In this document: piece by piece, positions 59,007 through 64,000 of the stretch
Numbering within the stretch: position 1 is the stretch's first letter
Layout of the letters: each line of letters opens with the position of its first letter
The notes under the pieces: generated by a model
What the model saw: only the letters and a program-made list of their open reading frames with translations
Told to the model about the DNA's origin: nothing
The model's database searches: none
Program-made: the position numbers and the translations under genes
NCBI RefSeq assembly: GCF_002291145.1
Contig: NZ_NTGE01000215.1
Coordinates: forward strand, 37,082 to 101,081
Source of the DNA: Streptomyces sp. SA15
GTDB lineage: Bacteria; Actinomycetota; Actinomycetes; Streptomycetales; Streptomycetaceae
DNA length: 64,000 bases
Direction: 5' to 3'

Positions 59007-60172
59007 ATGTCCCAGCACGTACCAGCGGTCCACGGCCACTGCGATGAACGCTTCGCGGCGGTACGGACGGCGTTCGAGGAGAACTTCCGGGACCGCGGCG
59101 AACTGGGCGCCGCGGTCACCGTCACGGTCGACGGCGAGACCGTGGCTGACCTGTGGGGCGGCTGGGCCGACCCGGCGCGCACCCGCCCCTGGGAGCGCGA
59201 CACGCTGGTCAACGTGTGGTCGACGTCGAAGGGCCCGGTGGCGCTGTGCGCGCACATCCTGGCGGACCGGGGGCTGCTCGACTTCGACGCGCCGGTGGCC
59301 GTGTACTGGCCGGAGTTCGCCGCGGCGGGCAAGGAGAAGGTGTCGTACGGCATCTGCTGTCCCACCGGTCCGGGCTGTCCGGCCTGCGGGAGCCACACAC
59401 TCTCGCCCAGCTCTGCGACTGGGAGTTGACGACGAAGCGGCTGGCGGAGACAGAGCCCTGGTGGGAGCCGGGGACGCGATCCGGGTATCACGCGCTGACC
59501 TACGGCTTCCTGGTCGGGGAGGTCGTGCGGCGCGTCTCGGGACTGCTGCCGGGGGCGTTCCTGGAGCGGGAGGTGACCGGGCCGCTCGGGATCGACTTCC
59601 GCATCGGCCTGCCGGAGAAGGAGGCCGGGCGGGCGGCCGAACTGGTGCATCCGCCGGCCGCGTCGAGCAGCGAACAGGCGGCGATCTTCAGCCAGTTGGG
59701 GCCGGCGGCGCTGGCCGCCCTGGGCAATCCCGCGGTGGGTGCGGCGGAGGCCAACACGCCCGAGTGGAGAGCCGCGGAGATCCCCGCCGCGAACGGCCAC
59801 GGCACCGCACGTGCCGTGGCCGCGCTCTACGGCGTCTTCGCGGGGCAGGGCTCCTACGACGGCCACCGCATCATCTCCCCCGAGGCGGCCGAGCGGGTCC
59901 GCGAGGGACAGGGCAGCTGCCGCGACCTGGTGCTCGGTGCCGGTTTCGAGGGCGAGACCGAAGTCGGGCTCGGTCTGTGGCTCAGCGGCCCGAACAACTC
60001 CTACGGGCCCAATCCGCGGGCTTTCGGACACGACGGCTTCGGCGGCTCGTGCGGTCTGGCCGACCCGGAGGCGCGGGTGTCGCTGGGCTACGTGATGAAC
60101 CGTATGGGGCCTCACATCGCCGACGACCCGCGGAAGATGGCACTCGTGGACGCCCTGTACAGCGTGCTGTGA
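59007..60172 (+). pseudogene. Serine hydrolase (beta-lactamase class C fold) with a one-base frameshift
   Basis: From the ATG at 59007 (ACGGAGGG upstream) the frame reads FEENFRDRGELGAAVTVTVD, LVNVWSTSKGPVALCAHILA with the catalytic STSK, and KEKVS. At about 59345 the sense moves to another frame: VRHLLSHRSGLSGLREPHTL, RSGYHALTYGFLVGEVVRRV, and finally GHDGFGGSCGLADPEARVSL to the stop at 60172. One base seems to be missing (TCG-TACGG for an expected TCGGTACGG). Repaired, the protein is about 388 residues, a normal EstB/penicillin-binding-type esterase. It may be a recent mutation or a sequencing error. Confidence 0.8.
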
Positions 60173-60211
60173 CGGTTGGTCAGGGCGGGCGGTTGCACGG
60201 CACAGGCTCGG

Positions 60212-60937
60212 TCACGGCAGTCGGCGGGCCACGACCATCCGGACCCGCGGGCTGCCGTCCCGCCGCCGCCCGAACTCGGGCAGGGGGTGCAACTCCACCT
60301 GGAATCCGGCCCGTTCCAGCTCCCGCCGTACGTCCGGGAGCCGGAAGGCCCGGTAGTACATGACGAACGGCGGACGCCACACGGCGTTGCGCACCCTCAT
60401 CACGGCGTCGAAGCCCAACAGCATCCAGTAGGCGCGGGACGCGGGGGGCGGCGGCGCGACGACGGGGAAGGCGAAGCGTCCGTCCGGCCGCAGCACGGAG
60501 TGGACCTGGGTGAACAGGCCCGGCAGTTCGCGCGGCAGGAAGTGTCCGAACGCCCCGAAGCTCACGACGAGGTCGAAGGCGGGGGCGAAGGGGAGCGCGC
60601 GGGCGTCCGCGCGCACCCAGGAGACGCGCGGCCTCGCGGACCGCACGCGCTCCCGCGCCACGGCGAGCATGCCGGCGCTGAAGTCGACCCCGGTCACCCC
60701 GTGTCGGCACACCCGGGTCAGCACCTCGGCCCCGGCACCGGTGCCGCAGCACAGGTCGAGTCCTTGGTCGAAGGTGCCGAGCCGGCCCAGCGCCGCGCCG
60801 ACGGCGTCGAGCACCGAGTCGGGTGTGCGGAAGGGGGTGTGGTCGAACTTCGGGGCGAGCAGGTCGTATCCGCGCTCGACGGACGACAGCGCCTGAACGG
60901 CGAGTTCGCGCAGACTGGGACCCTCGGGGCTGAACAT
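60212..60937 (-). CDS. Class I SAM-dependent methyltransferase
   Basis: A 241-residue enzyme. The SAM motif is GLDLCCGTGAGAEVLTRVCR, followed by GVTGVDFSAGMLAVARERVR and the post-I region FDLVVSFGAFGHFLPRELPG. It resembles ubiquinone/menaquinone-type or small-molecule methyltransferases; the substrate is unknown. The ATG at 60937 lies 5 bp after the padR stop, so the two form an operon. Confidence 0.9.
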   Translation of the reverse strand: MFSPEGPSLRELAVQALSSVERGYDLLAPKFDHTPFRTPDSVLDAVGAALGRLGTFDQGLDLCCGTGAGAEVLTRVCRHGVTGVDFSAGMLAVARERVRSARPRVSWVRADARALPFAPAFDLVVSFGAFGHFLPRELPGLFTQVHSVLRPDGRFAFPVVAPPPPASRAYWMLLGFDAVMRVRNAVWRPPFVMYYRAFRLPDVRRELERAGFQVELHPLPEFGRRRDGSPRVRMVVARRLP

Positions 60938-60942
60938 CGGGG

Positions 60943-61506
60943 TCAGCCTAGAGGAGCGCGCTGTGTGAGGACTGTGAGAACGCGCTCGCACCAGCGCAGG
61001 TTCTCCTTCTCGAAGGCGATTCCGCCCATGAGCGTGAGGTACGGGCCGATACGGTCGGCGTCCCGCAGGTACTCCTCCTCGGTCCGTCCGTCGAGGAGCC
61101 GTTCGCGCACGCGCTCGTAGCGTGCCAGCTTCCCGCGCGCCCAGGCCACGCGTTCCTCCACCAGCGCGCGGGTCGCCTCCGGGTCGGCGCCGTCCATGGC
61201 CTGGATCTTGATCAGGAGTTCGTCCCTGAGGGCGGTGGGCCGCCGGGTCGGTGCGACGGCGAAGGCACTCAGCTCCCGGCGGCCGGCCTCGGTGAGCGTG
61301 AACATGCGCTTGTCGGGCCGGCGCTCCTGCCGCACCACCCGGGCCTGGACCAGCCCGTCCTGGGCGAGGCGCTCCAGCTCCCGGTAGAGCTGCTGCGGCG
61401 TCGCCGGCCAGAAGTTCGCGAGCGACACGTCGAAGCCCTTGGACAGCTCGTAACCCGAGGCCTCCCCCTCCAGCAGGGCGGCCAGGACGGCGTACTTCAG
61501 GGACAT
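60943..61506 (-). CDS. PadR-family transcriptional regulator (paralogue of the 4.1-kb one)
   Basis: A 187-residue PadR protein: LAALLEGEASGYELSKGFDV, ANFWPATPQQLYRELERLAQ, the wing QARVVRQERRPDKRMFTLTE, and a C-terminal helical domain ending near YERVRERLLDGRTEEEYLRD. It resembles the regulator at 4087-4665 along its whole length. It is first in an operon with the methyltransferase gene and divergent from the NTF2-like gene, with an operator between. Confidence 0.93.
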   Translation of the reverse strand: MSLKYAVLAALLEGEASGYELSKGFDVSLANFWPATPQQLYRELERLAQDGLVQARVVRQERRPDKRMFTLTEAGRRELSAFAVAPTRRPTALRDELLIKIQAMDGADPEATRALVEERVAWARGKLARYERVRERLLDGRTEEEYLRDADRIGPYLTLMGGIAFEKENLRWCERVLTVLTQRAPLG

Positions 61507-61546
61507 ATGGACACGCTAGCAGGAGGTGACTAATCTACTCCGCACC

Positions 61547-61562
61547 TACTCAACTAATTGAC
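61547..61562. promoter_or_regulatory. Probable PadR operator
   Basis: TACTCAACTAATTGAC contains CAAC-TA-ATTG at 61551-61560, with TCAA/TTGA arms. It aligns with the sites at 4768-4777 and 37746-37755 and sits at a similar distance upstream of the NTF2-like start (15 bases here, 16 at 4.8 kb). Confidence 0.55.
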
Positions 61563-61575
61563 TATGGAGACTTCG

Positions 61576-61974
61576 ATGCGCGCATTCCGTGAGGCGGTCG
61601 AGGCGCACGACCTCGACGCGGCCGAGGCGTTGCTGGCCGAGGACGTGGTCTTCACGAGTCCGGTCGTGTTCAAGCCGTACGCCGGAAAGGCCATCACCGC
61701 CGCGATCCTGCGGGGTGCGGCACGAGTCTTCGAGGACCTCCGCTACGTCCGTGAGCTGAGCGGCCCGGACGGCCGCGACCACGCGCTGGTCTTCACTGCC
61801 CGCGTGGGCGACCGCGAGGTCGACGGCTGCGACTTCCTCCACCTCGACGAGGACGGCCTGATCGACCGCTTCATGGTCATGGTCCGTCCGCTGTCGGGGG
61901 CGCAGGCCCTGGCGGCGGCGATGGGCGCGCAGTTCGAGCGGATCACCGAGGAGGCGGAGGCACGCCTCGCCTGA
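61576..61974 (+). CDS. NTF2/SnoaL-like protein (paralogue of the 4.8-kb one)
   Basis: A 132-residue protein sharing about two thirds of its residues with the protein at 4794-5186 (AFREAVEAHDLDAAEALLAE, VVFTSPVVFKPYAGKAITAA, DGCDFLHLDEDGLIDRFMVM). I chose the ATG at 61576 because it aligns with the paralogue and has GGAG six bases upstream; the frame also contains TTG 61558 and ATG 61564. Presumably controlled by the divergent PadR. Confidence 0.88.
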   Translation: MRAFREAVEAHDLDAAEALLAEDVVFTSPVVFKPYAGKAITAAILRGAARVFEDLRYVRELSGPDGRDHALVFTARVGDREVDGCDFLHLDEDGLIDRFMVMVRPLSGAQALAAAMGAQFERITEEAEARLA

Positions 61975-61997
61975 GCGGGCGCCGACCGCTCCCCGCG

Positions 61998-63812
61998 TCA
62001 CACGGGCTGTCGGGGCAGGGCCTGCTCGGTCCAGATGATCTTTCCGTTCGGGGTGTAGCGGGTCCCCCAGCGGTCGGTGAGCTGGGCGACCAGGAAGAGT
62101 CCGCGCCCGCCCTCGTCCTCCGTGCGGGCACGGCGCAGCCGGGGCGAGGTGCTGCTGCCGTCGGAGACCTCGCAGATCAGGGCGCGGTCGCGGAGCAGGC
62201 GCAGCTGGAGCGGGCCGGCGGCGTGCCGGATGGCGTTGGTGACCAGTTCGCTGGCGACGAGTTCGGTGGTGAAGGCCATCTCGTCCAGGCCCCAGGCGGC
62301 CAGCTGGTCGGTGACCGCCGCGCGGGAGCGGGAGACCACCGCAGGGTCGCTGGGCAGCTCCCACTGGGCGACCCGTTCGGACCCCAGGGCGTGCGTGCGG
62401 GCGACGAGCAGGGCCACGTCGTCCCTCGGCCGGGTCGGCAGCAGCTCGTCGAGGACGGCCTCGCAGGTGTCCTCCGGTGCCCGGTCGGGGTGGGCCAGCA
62501 CGGTACGCAGTTGGTCGAGGCCGGTGTCGAGGTCCCGGTGCCGGTCCTCGATCAGGCCGTCGGTGTAGAGCACGATCTGGCTGCCCTCGGCCAGCTCCAG
62601 CTCGACGGTCTCGAAGGGCATCCCGCCGAGCCCGAGCGGCAGCGCCGAGGGCAGGTCGACGAACTCCACGGCTGCGTCGGGGCCGACGATCGCGGGGAGG
62701 GGGTGCCCGGCGCGGGTGAGGGTGCAGCGCCGGGACACCGGATCGTAGACGGCGTACAGGCAGGTGGCTCCGACGATGCCGGAGTCCGCCTGGGTGTTCT
62801 CCACCGCCCAGCCCTCGCCCCGGTCGAGCCGTCCGACGAGGTCGTCGAGGTGGGTGAGCAGGTCGTCGGGTGGCAGGTCCAGGGAGCAGAAGTTGTGCAC
62901 GGCGGTACGCAGCCGGCCCATGGTCGCCGCGGCGTGCAGCCCGTGGCCGACGACGTCACCGACGACCAGCGCGACCCGGGCGCCGGACAGCGGGATGACG
63001 TCGAACCAGTCGCCGCCCACGCCGGCCTGTGCGGGCAGATAGCGGTAGGCGACGTCGACGGCGTTCTGCTCGGGCAGGCCGCGGGGCAGCAGGCTGCGCT
63101 GGAGGGCGAGGGCGGTGTTGTGCTCACGGGTCCAGCGGCGGGCGTTGTCGATGCAGATGGCGGCGCGGCCGGCCAGTTCCTGGGCCAGCGAGAGGTCGTC
63201 CTCCTCGAAGGGGGCGGGCTTCTCGGAGCGGTAGAAGCTGACCACGCCGAGGGTCGCGCCGCGCGCCCGCAGCGGCACGGTGATCAGGGAGTGGATGCCT
63301 GCCGCGAGCACCCGTTCCAGCCGGGGCGGATCCTGGGCGAGCCAGCCGCCTGCCTCGACGAGTACGGGTTCGAGGACGGACTGCCGGCTCTCCAGGCTGC
63401 GGGCCTGCGGGGTGGACGGGACGTAGTCGACCGCGTCGCCGACGCCGTACAGGTGGGACTCCTCGTGCACGGCGCCCAGCGCGACCCGGCGCAGCACGGT
63501 GTCCGCTCCGAGCAGTCCGGGCTCCTCGCCGTGCAACACCGCGTCGGGGAGGTCCACGGCGGTGAAGTCGGCGAACCAGGGCACGGTCACCTCCGCCAGC
63601 TCCTCGGCCGTGCGGGTGACGTCCAGGGTGGTGCCGATGTGGACACTCGCTTCGTGCAGCAGCTCCAGCCGCCTGCGGGCCAGTACGGCGAGTCGGCCGA
63701 CGCCGGGCTCACCGACGAGCAGCAGCCGGCCGTCGGCGCCGATGACGTCCCCGTCGGCCTCCGCGTCGGTGGACGAGGGCGCGGGCGGGATGGTCAAGGG
63801 CGGCGCGGCCAC
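61998..63812 (-). CDS. GAF-SpoIIE-HATPase regulatory protein
   Basis: A 604-residue cytoplasmic protein. The GAF domain covers about residues 45-230 (LLHEASVHIGTTLDVTRTAE, ITVPLRARGATLGVVSFYRS). The SpoIIE phosphatase covers 235-470 (GVGGDWFDVIPLSGARVALV, VGDVVGHGLHAAATMGRLRT, IVLYTDGLIEDR). The C-terminal RsbW-like ATPase covers 480-600 (FTTELVASELVTNAIRHAAG, EDEGGRGLFLVAQLTDRWGT). It unites an anti-sigma-type kinase and an anti-anti-sigma phosphatase in one chain, as is common in Streptomyces. The GTG at 63812 is the first possible start after an upstream in-frame stop. It is convergent with the NTF2-like gene. Confidence 0.92.
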   Translation of the reverse strand: MAAPPLTIPPAPSSTDAEADGDVIGADGRLLLVGEPGVGRLAVLARRRLELLHEASVHIGTTLDVTRTAEELAEVTVPWFADFTAVDLPDAVLHGEEPGLLGADTVLRRVALGAVHEESHLYGVGDAVDYVPSTPQARSLESRQSVLEPVLVEAGGWLAQDPPRLERVLAAGIHSLITVPLRARGATLGVVSFYRSEKPAPFEEDDLSLAQELAGRAAICIDNARRWTREHNTALALQRSLLPRGLPEQNAVDVAYRYLPAQAGVGGDWFDVIPLSGARVALVVGDVVGHGLHAAATMGRLRTAVHNFCSLDLPPDDLLTHLDDLVGRLDRGEGWAVENTQADSGIVGATCLYAVYDPVSRRCTLTRAGHPLPAIVGPDAAVEFVDLPSALPLGLGGMPFETVELELAEGSQIVLYTDGLIEDRHRDLDTGLDQLRTVLAHPDRAPEDTCEAVLDELLPTRPRDDVALLVARTHALGSERVAQWELPSDPAVVSRSRAAVTDQLAAWGLDEMAFTTELVASELVTNAIRHAAGPLQLRLLRDRALICEVSDGSSTSPRLRRARTEDEGGRGLFLVAQLTDRWGTRYTPNGKIIWTEQALPRQPV

Positions 63813-64000
63813 CGATGCCTGCGGAGCCGGCAGGGCCGACAGGAGTGCCGTGGCCGACGAGGCGGCCGGAGCCGGCCCGGACGGCGGCCGACAGCGCCAC
63901 CGACGTTCTCCAGCCGCTGATCACAATCACCCGCGGTCTGCGCCGGCTGACATCGGCCGGGCGGCGCAATTGGGCCGACACCCCCAAGGACAGGCGCGCG
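63813..64000. other. Window edge, no gene recognised
   Basis: The last 188 bases precede the GAF-SpoIIE gene on the minus strand and probably hold its promoter. No coding sequence could be supported here. Confidence 0.4.

Overview
The window is very GC-rich DNA with tightly packed genes, frequent GTG starts, stop/start overlaps (ATGA, GTGA) and gene families typical of Streptomyces or a close relative: a DUF6479 protein, an ECF41 sigma factor with a SnoaL tail, SpoIIE-type phosphatases, a family 75 chitosanase, an Rv1733c-type membrane protein and PadR regulators with SnoaL/NTF2 partners. The number of broken genes on the left suggests a chromosome arm rather than the core. No rRNA, tRNA, CRISPR array or replication origin was recognised.

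Left part, about 1-18.8 kb: accessory and decaying DNA. It holds a hydroxyacid dehydrogenase remnant with an amber stop, a Cys/His-rich orphan gene, a universal-stress-protein fusion, an SGNH hydrolase, a PadR regulator divergent from an NTF2-like gene, and three copies of a DUF418 membrane protein around an ABC exporter, a frameshifted membrane gene and a NarL-type two-component system. The third DUF418 copy is broken and abuts a beheaded flavin oxidoreductase. An amine oxidase (SolA/MTOX type) and a TniQ-like gene follow. About 110 bp after the TniQ-like gene, repeats resembling the end of a Tn7/Tn5053-type transposon lie just outside the acyl-CoA dehydrogenase gene. That end coincides with the change from decayed to mostly intact DNA.

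Middle part, 18.8-39 kb: acyl-CoA dehydrogenase carrying an in-frame palindromic insert; a Cys-rich copper-storage-type protein; ChaB; DUF6479; a second-type cytochrome b (QcrB-like) facing a CtaF-like/CtaD oxidase pair that follows a GH15 glycosidase gene; an ECF41 sigma factor and its likely target oxidoreductase gene; the PTS-dependent dihydroxyacetone kinase operon dhaKLM; a GH75 chitosanase; a fibronectin-III lipoprotein; a small surface protein; and a 2,4-dienoyl-CoA reductase gene followed by a PadR gene and preceded by a palindromic operator. A deletion scar then joins a beheaded XRE regulator to a beheaded M20 peptidase.

Right part, 39-64 kb: small stress-type genes, a cation/proton antiporter, a PAS-PAS-GAF-SpoIIE phosphatase, an MFS exporter with a divergent LysR gene, a second LysR gene divergent from a TauE/SafE exporter, a GMC oxidoreductase, a PrmC-like methyltransferase, an oxidoreductase/GNAT operon, a molybdenum oxidoreductase with a flavin reductase, an Rv1733c-type protein, an 8-oxoguanine deaminase type amidohydrolase, a CE7 esterase with a SnoaL partner, a frameshifted serine hydrolase, a methyltransferase/PadR operon divergent from a second NTF2-like gene, and a GAF-SpoIIE-HATPase regulator.

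Two regulatory themes stand out. First, three PadR genes (near 4.1, 35.1 and 60.9 kb) each have a CAAC-centred palindrome at the promoter they probably control, and two of them belong to duplicated PadR/NTF2 modules. Second, the ECF41 gene lies next to an oxidoreductase gene carrying a near-consensus ECF41 promoter. All functional names rest on reading motifs and family resemblance by eye. No database search was possible.
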